64,000 nt of DNA from Eutreptiella sp. 'Long Island Sound 2002' (taxonomy: Eukaryota > Euglenozoa > Euglenophyceae > Eutreptiales > Eutreptiaceae), in contig OZ038399.1 in assembly GCA_964036045.1 (NCBI GenBank), forward strand, positions 26,673,349-26,737,348, in the 5' to 3' direction. Positions within the stretch are counted from its first letter, which is position 1. Each line of letters begins with the position of its first letter. Of this stretch, positions 1 through 12,000 are shown piece by piece. The notes under the pieces were generated by a model, which was given only the letters and a program-made list of their open reading frames with translations, searched no databases and was not told the DNA's origin. Made by a program: the position numbers and the translations under genes.

Positions 1-337
1 GTATTGCGCAAGAGCTGTCTGTGCAAATGGCAATGCGTATGTCTGGTACAATTTTGAGTGAGAGCACAGCAGCATAGAGCTCGGCAAAGTTGTTTGTCTG
101 TTGTAGGTGTGTTGGAACGAATTGTGAAATGCGGATTCCACTTTCCGTTGCTATACCGTAGCCGGCGATGCGGTCGACCCCAGGCTCGTCGTTGGATGAG
201 CCATCGGTATACACTAGCACAAATCCTCGAGTACATAGGTCATCGAGCTCAGATTCGAGCTCTTCAGCCCTCTGCAGTTTACGGAGTTTGCGGTTGGTCG
301 CCTTGTTTGGGCCATCATAGGCGGCAGGGTGGGTGGG
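1..337 (-). mobile_element. LINE 3'-end remnant: RNase H domain, runs off the window
   Basis: An open frame runs on the minus strand from a stop near 340 to the window edge. It reads a charged, coiled-coil-like linker (KLRKLQRAEELESEL) and then an RNase H domain. Three catalytic carboxylates are visible: the Asp in VYTDGSS, the Glu in FAELYAA and the Asp in CTDSSC; the last motif lies beyond the edge. This arrangement is typical of the RNase H domain carried downstream of the reverse transcriptase in many non-LTR retrotransposons, where it degrades RNA in RNA:DNA hybrids. Just 5' (about 340-730) the same strand keeps a zinc-finger-like ETHAICEC segment broken by stops, as expected for a decayed LINE C-terminus. 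It is probably inactive. A host RNase H1 is less likely because of the linker and decayed context. Confidence 0.7.
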
Positions 338-735
338 TCACATGACAGGGCAATGGGGGGGATGATTGCCTTGTCCATGTAGACTTCTAGCGCGTGTTGG
401 AATAGGATAAGCCGATCGTGTGAGATGAAACGGAGGTCCATGGTAGATCACTTGGCAAAGTACACGCACCATTTGGAGAGGAAAGCCTTCCACGTTGGCG
501 ATGGTGCTTGTCGTTTTTTGATAGCGCGGCGAATAATCCAATTGACATGCACGGCTGACTAGGCTAGGACTCTTGGTGGGGATGTGAGGGTGTCTTTTAT
601 GTCTGAAGTAAACAGCTGGGAAACATCCAGGTGGAAGCATTCTCGTATGATATAAAAGGTTTGCTTGACAAATTTGCATTCGCAGATGGCGTGTGTCTCT
701 CCTGATCAACAGGTCAGTAGATGTCCAGGGGTTTC
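338..735 (-). pseudogene. Decayed LINE reverse-transcriptase C-terminal region
   Basis: On the minus strand, directly upstream of the RNase H remnant, short frames read C-x-GETHAICECKFV, followed by about 40 codons and an in-frame stop, then further fragments in other frames. A Cys/His cluster at this place matches the zinc finger that closes many LINE reverse transcriptases. Frameshifts and stops show that it is dead. Assignment rests on position and this single motif. Confidence 0.4.
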
Positions 736-3083
736 CACTCCCGCTGTTGTTCCCCCATCCTAACTTTCTGCCAAAGTGCGGTGTGTACAAAGTCGTGGTA
801 CCCATCAAGTAGGGTCCTCTGAGGCTCGCCCATGCTCTGACTATGGGTGCCATGCCCCCATACCGTTACCCCTGAAGCTGAGGGAGATGACTCCGTCGGT
901 GGACACCTGTTGGGTGAAGCCCAGCTGCGGGATGACTGTGAGGCCAAGCCTGTCGCGGGGCGAGGTGCAGTGCCCCGCACCCCGTGCCCCACATGATGTT
1001 GGGACTGTCTGACCTCCGGTGCCCTGCACATCCTAGGCACACTGCAGCATCATGCACCTCACATCTGTGGAACATGGGGCACCGCCTGCATCCACCCCCC
1101 CGCCCCTGAGGAGCCAATATCTCCATCTCATGGTGGTCACATACGAGGTTTTCAAAAGCTCCTCAACCTGGGATTGTTGCCAAACACAGTTAAACAAAGT
1201 ACCGCATGCAACTCACGTATGTACATTTCAGAGTCGCTTTTGCTGGCACCCACTTGGCCATCCCCTTGTGTACACCGTGACATGCCACTCCCATTCAGGG
1301 CTGCAACCATATCCCTGTGGTCACCTATCCCACCCAATTCTACTCTGTGGCTTGCAGCCTCACCCTTTTCTGCATCTTCATGTGCCTTCTGCTTTCACTC
1401 ACATCAGCGTTGTACCCCCCCCCCCCCGTTCCAAGACCAACGGTAAAGTCGACGGAAACAGCACCTAATATTGTCCTGACCCGGGCGTTGTTTGCGCGCG
1501 CAGAGAATACACAACCAATAAGAGCAAAGCGAAGCATCATTGAATGTGGCGCATTGAAAGTAGTTGCTGCAGCAAGCCTGTAAGGTTCACATTCTGGTGA
1601 CAAGAGCTGCAAATGGGGCACTACAGTGCTGAAAATCTGTCAAAAAATCGAATGTATGCATTGTTCTTCTTGGACACAGAAAATGGAACCGCCAAATTCC
1701 ACGGTTCCAAAAGTTGCGGAAACAAAACAGCCGATTAAGGTCCTGCACGCTGTGCATATAGAGGTTAGCGTAGAGGCAGGACCGGGCTGCGGCAGAATCG
1801 GCGTGTCGCGCGGTCTGCACAATCAACCCTGTGCAATATATACGTAACTTGAAAACCCAATGCACCCGAAAAGACGCCAAAGAACCACAAACTGCCTAAC
1901 CCAATTACGCCTACATGTGCACTGTGAAAGCAATTGTTTTCGCGAATTCTGAAACCCCGTCATTTGGGTGATCATTAGTGACAATCGGAATGCATTTTTT
2001 GTCTTGTGGACTTGTTCAGCACCAATTTGTCAACCTAGGCCCCTAGCAGGGGCCCTTTTGGTAGTGGTTTAGGCAGGCTGAAACCAAAAGGTCAACTTAT
2101 TGCTGATGGCTACAACTGACTGACATCCCCTGAAGCAACCCTGGGCACTGTATGTGTCAGGGAACCAGTTAAGAAGGGACGCAGCAACAATTTTTTTGGT
2201 TTTTTTTTTATCTCAGACTTTCGTGTGTCTCGTAAGTGCTCGGTCAGACGGACCGGTTCAAGCATGACAGACTAAGTACAACATGTGTGGTCCCGTGCGG
2301 AGCAGTGCCCGCATGCCGCCATTAGCGGTGGGACGTACACTCGGACTTCAGTTACCTGTCACCTGTCTATGCAGCAGAGATGATTGCTGCCATGCCACAA
2401 GGGCATCTGCGCTAAGCAAAAAGAAAAGATTGTATTCGGGGTATACCAAAACTCCAGGACCCAAGGCTGTGTGGGACGCAGCAACAATATATAAATTTCA
2501 CCACAAAACATCAGCAATAAAAGCTGTAAAAACTTACCATCATTGCACAGCAAAGAACCCTAGGCCAATCCCAACTTGGGACAAAATGAAAACCAAGGAT
2601 CAGTAATAATTGAGGCGAATTCTTGCAATTTTTTTTTCAAATGGCTTCACTCCTCCTGAAACCTCTCACATTCCCTCGGCAAGATGTTGAGAATCATGCA
2701 CATCCCTGCAGTTGCCACAGAGCCCTATCGATTCGTGCAGAAATTGTGGAGGAACCCGCCAGTTTCTGCACCTGCATTCAATCACCAAGAGCGCCTCAAT
2801 CAGCGAACATTGCTGCGTGCCACAGTGTCCCTCAATGGAACCGACCAGGAAACATTGTTGGTTGGGGTATCTTCATAGCTTCGTATCTTTCGCGCATACT
2901 CCCACCACATGAACAGCAATCCTGCCTCAATTGGCACCCTTCTGCGGACAGCTACAGCTCTCATCTGCCAACATTGAGGGCCACAGGTCAATCCTGGATC
3001 CCAGTGCAATAAACAGTCAAAAATGCTGCAAACCCCAACTCATCCATGGGTAGCCTCCAGAAGTCCAGATGCCTGGGTACGCT
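736..3083. other. No gene seen; contains one poly-C element end
   Basis: No frame here looks like a conserved protein. The stretch contains a 13-base C run at 1415-1427, which opens a repeat also found at 49842-49995, and T/A-rich patches near 2190-2215 and 2630. The part next to 3083 is presumably the 3' flank of the dehydratase gene, but I see no clear polyadenylation signal. Confidence 0.5.
1415..1560. repeat. Poly-C-headed dispersed repeat, copy 1 (partner 49842-49995)
   Basis: A run of 13 C is followed by CCAAGACCAACGG, then after about 60 bases by GGGCGTTGTTTGCGCGCGC and a TACACAACC-like segment. The copy at 49842 has the same order: C run, AAGACCAAC, GACGGAAACA, GGGCGTTGTTCGCAC, and GAGCAAAGC. 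The complementary AACG and GGGCGTTG segments could form a hairpin beside the C run, as in the elements at 28007, 38327 and 39113. No matching G-run end was found. Confidence 0.5.
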
Positions 3084-4874
3084 TCACTCATCGGTCACAC
3101 ATCCCAGAGATGCAGACTTCACATTCTTGATGTACTTGTAAAGGGTGCCACGGGTGTATTCATAGGGAGGTGGGGTCCAAGCAGCACGGCGACTGTTGAA
3201 CTCTTCCTCAGTGACTGCAACACTCAGCTCCCTGTTTTCTGCATCGATAGTGATCACATCTCCATCCTTGATCAAGCCAATAGCCCCTCCTTCTTGCGCT
3301 TCCGGGGTGACGTGCCCAATGATGAACCCATGAGACCCTCCTGAAAATCGACCATCGGTGATGAGGGCCACATCGTTGCCCAAACCGGCGCCCATGATGG
3401 CACTGGTTGGTGTCAACATTTCTGGCATTCCTGGACCTCCCTTGGGTCCTTCATAGCGGATCACGACCACAGATCCTTTTGTAATTTCTTTGCGCTCCAA
3501 AGCCGCAAGCATGTCCTCTTCGCAGTCGTAGACCAACGCAGGCCCCTTGAAATGCAAACCCTCCTTCCCTGTGATCTTGGCAACAGATCCCTCGGGGGCC
3601 AAATTGCCATACAAGATCTGTAAATGACCTGTAGCTTTGATGGGCTCTTCCAATGGCTTGACAATTTGCTGCCCTGGGGTCAGACCAGGCAGATCCTTCA
3701 GATTCTCAGCGAGCGTCTTCCCTGTGACTGTCATGCAGCTGCCGTCCAATAAGCCTCTCTCCAGCAGGTACTTTTGAAGGGCAGGAGTCCCACCAATGCC
3801 CTGCATGTCCTCCATGACGTATTTCCCAGATGGCTTCAAATCACACAAAAATGGCACTTTGTCCGAGATCCGCTGGAAATCATCAAGAGTCAGGTCTACA
3901 TCCACAGCACGGGCCATTGCGATCAAATGTAGAACAGCATTTGTTGATCCTCCTGTTGCCATGATGACAACCATTGCATTCTCAAATGCTGCTTTCGTCA
4001 TGATGTCCTTCGGCCGCAGATCCATTTCCAGAAGGTTTTTCATGTATTTTCCCACTGCAAGGCACTCCTCATACTTCTCCTTGGACTCTGCTGGCATTGA
4101 TGACGAGTATGGGAGTGACATGCCCATTGTCTCGATGGCGGTGCCCATGGTGTTTGCAGTGTACATCCCCCCACACGCGCCACCCCCTGGACAAGCATTC
4201 TGCACGATATCCTTGCGCTCCTCTTCAGTGATGGCCCCTGCCAGGTACTGCCCATAGCTTTGAAACGCAGAAACAATGTCGAGGGGTTCCCCAGTCTTGC
4301 CACAGCCTGCGCGAATGGTACCTCCATAAACCATGATCGAGGGCCGATTTAAGCGGCCCATAGCCATCACACAGCCGGGCATATTCTTGTCACAGCCAGG
4401 GATGGAAATGTTGGCGTCATACCACTGCGCGGACGTGACAGTCTCAATGGAATCTGCAATGAGATCACGGGACTGTAAAGAGAAGCCCATTCCTGGCGTG
4501 CCCATGGAGATGCCATCACTGACCCCGATAGTGTTGAAGCGGTATCCCACAAGGCCGGCCTCTTGAATCCCTTGCTTCACCTTCTCAGCCAAACGGTCCA
4601 GATGCATGTTGCAGGGGTTGCCCTCATACCACACACTGGAAATGCCCACCTGTGCCTTTGCCATGTCAGCTTCTGTCAAGCCTGTGGCATGTAACATCGC
4701 CTGGGAAGCTCCCTGGGACTTGGGCTGGGTGATCACAGAGCTGAATTTGTTCAAGCCCCCCTGCTCACGGTTGCCATCAACGACTGTCACATAGCTTCGT
4801 GCCAGTGAAGGCGGGCGGATCTTTGAGGAAATAGAAGGCAACCTAGCACGCATCATTGTCGAAAAACAACACAC
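3084..4874 (-). CDS. ilvD: Dihydroxyacid dehydratase, organelle-targeted
   Basis: This 596-residue protein belongs to the IlvD/Edd family. It dehydrates 2,3-dihydroxy-isovalerate and 2,3-dihydroxy-3-methylvalerate to the 2-oxo acids, the penultimate step of valine and isoleucine synthesis. The family signature CDKNMPGC (about residue 161) and the C-terminal [19 protein letters not shown] are intact. Cys88, Cys161 and Cys234 sit where the Fe-S cluster ligands are expected, and three cysteines fit the [2Fe-2S] plant-like type. The first 35 or so residues are basic and Ser/Arg-rich without acids, like a mitochondrial or plastid transit peptide; the mature enzyme begins near residue 40. The first ATG was chosen because the transit peptide needs it; Met7 or Met8 are alternatives. 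The gene has no introns, unlike the other host genes here. Confidence 0.97.
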   Translation of the reverse strand: MCCFSTMMRARLPSISSKIRPPSLARSYVTVVDGNREQGGLNKFSSVITQPKSQGASQAMLHATGLTEADMAKAQVGISSVWYEGNPCNMHLDRLAEKVKQGIQEAGLVGYRFNTIGVSDGISMGTPGMGFSLQSRDLIADSIETVTSAQWYDANISIPGCDKNMPGCVMAMGRLNRPSIMVYGGTIRAGCGKTGEPLDIVSAFQSYGQYLAGAITEEERKDIVQNACPGGGACGGMYTANTMGTAIETMGMSLPYSSSMPAESKEKYEECLAVGKYMKNLLEMDLRPKDIMTKAAFENAMVVIMATGGSTNAVLHLIAMARAVDVDLTLDDFQRISDKVPFLCDLKPSGKYVMEDMQGIGGTPALQKYLLERGLLDGSCMTVTGKTLAENLKDLPGLTPGQQIVKPLEEPIKATGHLQILYGNLAPEGSVAKITGKEGLHFKGPALVYDCEEDMLAALERKEITKGSVVVIRYEGPKGGPGMPEMLTPTSAIMGAGLGNDVALITDGRFSGGSHGFIIGHVTPEAQEGGAIGLIKDGDVITIDAENRELSVAVTEEEFNSRRAAWTPPPYEYTRGTLYKYIKNVKSASLGCVTDE

Positions 4875-6014
4875 TCAGAAAGTGAGATGTAGCAGTGTGT
4901 TGCAAAAAAGCTTGCAAATTAGGGTGGTGAGAGCTCAGTGGTTTGCATCGTTGTAGGCTGTACAGCTCATGCGTGCAACTCATGCACCCACCCAGTAACA
5001 AAACCATCAAAGGGAGGGGCATTATGGAGGGAGGGTGCACATCTAGCCCCCACATCGTGCTTTCCTAGCAGACAAAACACCTATTCAAAACCTCGAGGTA
5101 TGGGGACACCTCCACACCTATCACATGTGCCCTAGGTGACAATGCACCCATGTGCACTCCATAGGTGTAGGTGTGATGACACCCTCAACACTCACTAATG
5201 AGAAAGTACACATCTTAATGCCTCGTTGACATTTATTGCCCGGCCTCGCCTGTGGGTGCTCTCTGGTCCAACCGTCTACCCTTGTGACAGGCTTTGAGCC
5301 TTGTGATGTTCACATCACTCCCGAGCTCCATGATAGATGGGGAATGATGACAGAACCAAACGAAAGCGATGCCAAATCGAATGGCTAGAAGAGGCTCTCA
5401 GGAGGGATAGATGAGAGGAGGGTAGGGGGGTCTGGGGAGACCTTCCCCTATCATTGCTGCCATTGGCACCACCCGCATCCAACGCCACCAACCTGGAGGC
5501 TCCACATGCACACCGCCACTAACACATTGGCTTGCTTTGCCAGCTAGGGGGCCGTCAGCCATGCCCACAAGATACAGAACTTGCTCATTGCAATGTGCAC
5601 ATCATATTAGAAAGAAAACACTGCGGAAATGGGCACTACTTCAGTGGTACCCCTGATGCTACTACTGCTGCTGCTGGTTGTACCTTTTCCTATTGCCTAT
5701 GCTGTGTGTGGAGGAAAATGCGCACCAAGGTTCATTGAAAAATCTACACACCTCAACATCCTCATCAACCTCTGAGTCAACAAACGACTCGTCATTTGCG
5801 ACACCCGATGGCCTGTATCTCAGCCTACCCACATGGTGCCTGGACGGAAGGCTATGTGCAAAATTGCTGGACTTCCGGATCACAATGAACGTCACCAACT
5901 TAACCGATCATCATGGCTTGTGGTGCATGCCTGGGCCCGGACGGAACTGTGTGTGGTGCATCTCCTCAAAAAACATCCCGTGGCACCAAGCTAGTCTTGT
6001 CAAAGGCTGTGAAC
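4875..6014. other. No gene identified; 5' flank of the dehydratase gene
   Basis: The bases above 4875 should carry the dehydratase promoter, but no TATA-like or initiator element stands out. A 78-codon minus-strand frame at 5662-5898 contains an acidic stretch (SFVDSEVDEDVE) and might be an exon fragment, but there is no homology signal and it is not called. Confidence 0.4.
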
Positions 6015-6425
6015 CACGGGGGTCGACTACAACCGGTCCTGATGCGACCCATCCCCCAGCTATCTGTCAAAACTTGGGGGGGGCGGGGGGTTGGCATGTC
6101 GCCCTGGGGGGGGGGGTTCGCAGGGGGGGGGGGGCTTCTTGAACACCATGCAACTCCCGCAACTTCTAAAGGTCAAGTGTTGCCATGGTGTGTCACTGGG
6201 CTGTACAAAGAGAGCAGAACAAGGACCAAAGGCAGTAGCCCCTTTAAAGAGAGCAGAACAAGGACCAAACACATAGTACCCCTTCAAATAAGCATGCAAA
6301 AACAAAATTCGGCGCCTTTGGCGCCATGGCCCCCGCACCACTATCTCAAAACTCGGGGGGGGGGGGGGGGCTGGGGGGGGTTTGCATCCAAGGACCAGGC
6401 CTGGCCGCCCCCCCCCCCCACCGTG
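6015..6425. repeat. Poly-G-rich dispersed repeat, copy 1 (partner 40503-40905)
   Basis: This segment and the one at 40503-40905 share the same ordered landmarks: GATGCGACCCA, CAGCTATCTGTCAAAACTTG followed by a G run, another G run, AGGACC, CATAGTACCCC, AAGCATG, the palindrome GGCGCC-nnn-GGCGCC followed by ATGGCCCCCGCACC, then a second CTATCT-CAAA-CTSGGG with a long G run, TTGCAT, CAAGGACC and CCGGCC-like CCCCC. Spacing between landmarks differs, and the G runs vary most. No coding potential is seen. This is a dispersed family of unknown type. Confidence 0.7.
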
Positions 6426-6958
6426 CTGTGAACCACGGTGTATTTCCCGCTTTTGTTGCATCAATAGACTGAGGGCGGGCTCCTACATGGGGCTCAGGGT
6501 TAGGGGTGAGTGGTTTGGGTGTACGGGTGCTGTGGCAAAAAAAAGGTTGAAAGGTCCTGTGCGGCGGACCCAACAACCTGCCCTCTTAGGGAGGGTGTGA
6601 TGGTGCTGTTAGGCCATTGTATGCGTTCACCGGGCGTGTGAGTTTTGCTTAGCTGGTGGTCTGCCAGCCGGCTGTACTGTCATGGTCTGTACCATCCCCA
6701 ATCTGTGCGACTGTAGCTCCCAACCTGGCCGTCATGCACCACACCCACACATACAAGTCAGGCCATGCTGCATACACGGGTAAAAAGTCTTCAGCTGGCG
6801 AAGACACAACAACACGTGGCCATGGGGAAGTTCTTGCACTGCGTGTGCACTGCGTGCATGCAGAGGCTAGGATACTCACCCAAGAATACCTGTCACCTGT
6901 CTAGTAGTACGGCGAAGCAGCAAAGGCCACATGAGAACAACGAAACTGCCTTCAACTT

Positions 6959-7186
6959 GCCCACTCTGAACATGTCCTTCTTCCAGAAAGTCCAATTGGG
7001 ACAAACCCAAAATCCATGCTTCTTGACCCCACCTCAATGCTTTGTTCAGTGGCAAGGGAAAGCCCACATGCCCACTTTGAACATGCCCTTCTTCCACAAA
7101 GTCCAACTTGCACAAACCCTGGATCCATGCATCATGATTCTTGACCCCACTTCAATGCTTTGTTCAACAGCAAGGGAAAGCCCACT
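6959..7186. repeat. Two-copy tandem duplication of about 111-119 bp
   Basis: Copies at about 6959-7067 and 7070-7186 both read GCCCACTYTGAACATG, CTTCTTCCA, AAGTCCAA, CCATGC, TTGACCCCAC, TCAATGCTTTGTTCA and CAAGGGAAAGCCCAC. The second copy has an extra segment of about eight bases. Divergence shows that it is not recent. No function is suggested. Confidence 0.75.
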
Positions 7187-8839
7187 TGGCCACGCAACAA
7201 AGCGTGGATTGGATAATTGGCCCGGTTTCCTCAATAGTACCGGAAGGTTGAAGGCCCAAAATAACGCTCCCTCAAAGATGCCCGGCGCGCACCGTGCGCT
7301 AACGCCCATGTGGGGGAGGAAATAGGGGGAAATGGTTGAAAATGGGCAAAAATGGTTGACAATTCAAATATGCCACATCCTAAATGCTTAGGAAGCTAAA
7401 AAAAACCCTAGTACGGAACCAAAAACTTGTGAAAAGGGGCCGAAACTAGGGTTTGAGTATTTGCCGACATCCAAAACTTCGCACTGCGTGCGCACCCAGT
7501 GCACAGCATTCCCCGTGAGTCTGTCTGGTCCGTCAGCTCACCGGTTCTGACTGTACTGCCAGTCCCCCCCCCCACCCAGGGTGGCAAAACTAAAGTTACT
7601 TGCGTAACTTTAGTTCACCGGGCGGCGGACTTCTAACAGAGCAATACACGACCCTAGACTCACACATCAGGTTTTGGCACCACCACCACCACCATCAAAA
7701 GGCTCCTCTGAAGCCAACTGGAAAAGGACAGCACTCAACAGCCCCTGTAAAGCCCCCTGATGCAAAACCACCAAAAACAACACATTTTACCCTGCCCCAC
7801 ATCGGTTGCCTAAGGAGAATTCGGTGTACGTGGACGACCATACAACCCCCTGTGCGTGATTTTTTTTGTTTTGCTCTGACCACTGATGGCACACAGGACC
7901 TATGAAAAAGGATGACCCTGCCAAATCATGGCACCAGATGCACAGCCCATGTGGTACCCTCAGAAAGGGTGTCCAGTCTGCAATTCACTGGGCATGCAAG
8001 ACCTGACGGGATTCTACTGCAGGAGGAGCACAAATGCAAATCAAAACAGAAAGAGCCAACGGACCAGGTCCAGACAAAACACCACACTTTTGCGCACATT
8101 ACATATTTACACTGATGCAAGGGTCCCAGTCGCAGAACGATGCTCAAGCTGTACAACAGTGCTGCCTGAGAATCATAGCAAGCGGTGGAATGGCAACTCT
8201 GACATTACCCAACATTTGGGCGCCATAACCACCACCCTCAGCGAGAAGTGCTGCTGCATATGAAAGCCCTCCTGCACTGGAGCCCTCTGCTCCAAAATGT
8301 GCGCATTGTAATGAGGATCAGGTGTAGCTTACTCTGACCAAGCGTCATGCCCATGCGCTTTGCTGTTCTTCCAATCTTTGAACCACAATTGGAACCCACT
8401 TCCAGGGGTCACTGTTTTTGGTACCTACCAATGTCTTGTACAAATTGTGCCAGCGAGATGCCAGCACACCTGCTGTACATTGCATGCAACCTAGGCACAC
8501 ACGCAATTCTATCCTATGCTCGCCCATTGCATGATTCAGCCTGCGTCGTGTATTCCTCTCCCAGACATTGAACATCTCCCCCAACTGAAATCTCCATGAA
8601 AAGAGTTCCTCCAAAAAAAAAAGGTTCGCGAAACGAGCAGCTGACAGCACACACAACACAATTTCACGAGTTTGAATAACATTTGAGCAACATATGAGGC
8701 CTTGGATGAGGTTGTCCACACACAAAATCCGACAGCACCCTGCATTGTGCACACAGCGGCAAACTCGGGCAAAGGGCGCATACGTAAGGCTGTAGCCAGT
8801 CACAAGGGTCCCACGAAAAGTCACCCTTTCTTACCCAAC
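7187..8839. other. No gene identified
   Basis: The stretch contains a terminus-like segment at 7277-7325 (ATGCCCGGCGCGC then GCGCTAACGCCC) shared with the repeat family at 13971 and 47591, a C run near 7565, and a short CAC-rich patch near 7680. None of the open frames resembles a known protein. Confidence 0.4.
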
Positions 8840-8971
8840 ACATTGTTCTGGCGGTCGCAGCCTGGAGCATGGCACATTGTTCTGAGGGTTGCAGCCTGCG
8901 GGCACCTTGTTCTGAGGGGTGGGCCCGAGGGCACATTGTTCTGAGGGGTGGGCCCAAGGGCACATTGTTCT
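8840..8971. repeat. Short tandem repeat, about 29-bp unit, five units
   Basis: Five imperfect units each begin with CATTGTTCTG (once CCTTGTTCTG), at about 8841, 8874, 8903, 8932 and 8961, followed by a variable G-rich half such as AGGGGTGGGCCC. The last units are nearly identical, so the array expanded at its right end. A possible exon begins 26 bases downstream. Confidence 0.75.
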
Positions 8972-8997
8972 GATTCACGCCAGAAGCCCAGCAACAG

Positions 8998-9097
8998 GTA
9001 TACCAAAGCTCCAAAACTGCGGAGGGAAAATGTTGGAGAGATTCTGGAGGCTCTCGGCTATGAGAGAATTGGCGATCAATTTGCCCCTGACCCTTGA
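8998..9097 (+). CDS. Possible terminal exon, protein unknown
   Basis: After a plausible acceptor (GCAACAG at 8991-8997) a phase-1 frame of 32 codons reads from YTKAPKLRRENVG through EILEALGYERIGDQ to FAPDP and a TGA at 9095-9097. The residue pattern is amphipathic and protein-like, unlike most frames here. I found no upstream exon on the plus strand and do not recognise the family. It could equally be chance or a pseudogene fragment. Confidence 0.25.
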
Positions 9098-12000
9098 TTG
9101 AGTGTTCGGGAAGAATTACTTTTGAACTTTGATCTGGCCCTGATGGGGGGCATAATGGCCTGATGGGGCCTGATAGGACCCAATTTACACACCTGAAAAT
9201 TATCGTCACCATGCACAGATCATTCTCAGGTGCATTGGGGTGCCAAAAGGTGCCAAAACATTTGGTCTGTGTGCGGAGTGTGACCCCTGCCGTTCCAGCA
9301 GGCCGGCAAGATGCACGAACACTGGTGTCGGTTCTCGGTAAACCGATGCATGACGCAGTACTGCGCAGTACGAAGGAAAATTGCAATGGACAATGTCAGA
9401 GCAGTCGCACAGATCGTGTTGTTTTCCTCAGCGGGTGGAGAGGGCTTGCAAGAAAGATGGGAACGGCAGACTGGAAAGGAGGAAGGGTTGCTGGTGCTTG
9501 GGGTGTCGTCAACAAGCGCTGGCTGCGGTGGGCGCACGGTGCCTGCGACACCCTCGTATGGCCGTCATCCAGCCCCGTCCCCAATCTTGCCGAGATGCGC
9601 AGGCGCGTGCGTCACTTCGACCAAGAGAAAGGGCCTACGGTGCCCTTGAAGCCCAATTCCCGAATTAATACGGTTGGGACATCTACTGCCTCGACAAAAG
9701 AGCAACGTGGTCGTCACCCCCCCAGCATCTCGCCGAGAATCTTCGCCAGTACTGCGCAACGGGGGGGGGGGGGGTTAACAAACGTGGAGCAGAACATAGT
9801 CAAAGCAAAGGTCAATCCTCACATTGACCCACCACTGCACCAAGCGTCCTCTCGAGTGCAAACGGCATTTACAACTCAGCAATGCCTCACGCGGCTCCTC
9901 TTGGAAAGCCTGTGGAGGTAAGCCCTCATGCCACCGGGACCACAGTAGCAATTGGCAGTTCAGACCCAAACCCAGGGCAGCTCGGTGCATCACAACATCT
10001 GGTCCCGAAATGATAGCAGGCCCCACATCAATACGGTCCGGACACCTTCTGTCTGTCGGTTCAGCGAGGGAAGGGGGTCAAATATGCACCGGTTCTTGTT
10101 TTTCTTGGGTCCAGGGCCACGGTAAGCCGGCGAAGCTCTCTCACTGCAAGAAACCCTTGGAATCAAGGATCAGAGCTCTCCACTGCTACGATTGTCCCAG
10201 AATGGGGTAGCAATGCAGCACCGACGTACCACATGGGGAGGGTGAGCTAAATCTGAAGCCAGGAAATGCAGCGGGAAATGCCACACCCGTCGGCATCCCA
10301 GTGTGCCACCAGAGCATGAGAAAGGCAAGAAAGGCATCTTTTCATGAATGACCCAAGAGGCGAAAAGAGAACAGATGTACTCATGTAACAGAGCGCATCC
10401 CTCCGATCTCAGGGGCGGTCACCAGGAACCAGAAGGCAGTGCATATGCCACGTCCGCACTCTGTTGCACGGGGCTTTGTTGCAAGAAGATGGCGATGCTG
10501 TGAGACGGTTCTGCCTGGGCATCACAGCAGCCTGTGTGGATCGAGGAATTCCCAGAGGTTGGGCACAGGGATGTTCCTAATCCAATGCCGGAAGAATATA
10601 TTTACACGTCAACGGGGGCCAGGCGTCCAGGGGCCCACTGGAAATAAAATGCAACGCAACGCAATGCAGCGCAGCGTTGCGCCGGGAAGCCATACCAAAT
10701 ACCTACGTTCCACAATGCGCATGTTGTGGGTGGGGCAAGTTGCCACAAACTTCAGGGAGGCAGGCTGGTGGCATGTTCGCGGATGGACCCCGGCCCAGCC
10801 CATCTACGGCCGTTGTGTTTCGCTCAGGTCTCTGTGAAGGAGGTTAGGGGGGCCTAAGGGGGTGACGGATTGGAAAACTGCAGGTTGGGGTGGGCCCCAC
10901 ATTGGACCTCACAACAAGAGGCTGCTGGGCACCACCCATTACTTGGCCATCGTTTCCCTTTGCACTCGGACTTACTTGGGCCTCGTTCATGCCGGGACAA
11001 GGGTCAGAGAGAAATGTCAGGTATGGTACAACATACTCCGTTCTAAGGGCAAAGGCAGCCTAACATGACTGATAGCACCATGTGGAACAGTATTGCTGAC
11101 ATCCACCTGTTAAACAAGAGTGGCAAAACCTCTCAATGCGACGAATTCAAAGCACTTGGGCCCTTACGGGCCCAGGTACATTCGCACCAGCTTTGAAAGA
11201 GATTGGCGCCACTCTGACAACAGCAGCAGTGCCGGCATCCCATCACCCCATAACATTCTGACCTGTCCGTGACACAGTGACCTCTTAAAGAATCATAATG
11301 AAATGATGAACAGTTTGTGACACGTCAAGAGAGGGCTGGAGGATGGTCAAATGGTGCTGCAAAGCGTAGTGTGCCAGGAGGAATCACTGGGCGGCAAATT
11401 ACCGTTTGCCAACATTGCAACAGTTTTTGTTTTGCTTTCAGTCTCCAGAATCAGCAGAGTGCGAAGCCGAGACCCTGGGCTGCAGCATCTGATACATTAC
11501 GGTGCGAGACCAGAATCAGAAAGTATCCATAAGGCAGGTCGTCCCTTCACAAAGAGAGGGTACACTGTCTTCTTCGGTTGGCACTACAGAGGATGCTGCC
11601 GAGAGCTCAGCCACGCCGCTTGAAGAGACGCAAGACCAGTAGGCATGGTCGATGAACGCAAGAACAGTGGAGTAAAGGTAATGTAGGTAAGCGTGTCCAG
11701 ACGCGGTGTGTTGTTGTGCGGGGGTGCGGTGTGTTGTCTCATGTTTGCACTACCTCCTACTGGCACATCTAGAGTGAGTGTGCATGCCCATGAACAAAAA
11801 CTCGGTGTTTGTGTGTTACCCCTATTTTGCGTGTGCGATGCTTCAGTTTGTCAACATTGCAACAAGTTGTGGCCAACAATTGCAGCAATGACGACGATGG
11901 GCCCCCCTCTCAGGAGACGCCTAGGTCCCAAATTCATGCAGTCTGGGGCTATACCTTAGACGACAGGGAATGGGTACACAGCGGCGGTGGCAATTGCCAT

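Noticed and set aside
8840-8971. CRISPR-like array
   Set aside because: Five imperfect contiguous repeats without unique spacers, in a eukaryotic genome; an ordinary short tandem repeat.
9163-9921. 252-codon plus-strand frame
   Set aside because: No family motif, and the frame runs through a G homopolymer; no codon pattern supports it.
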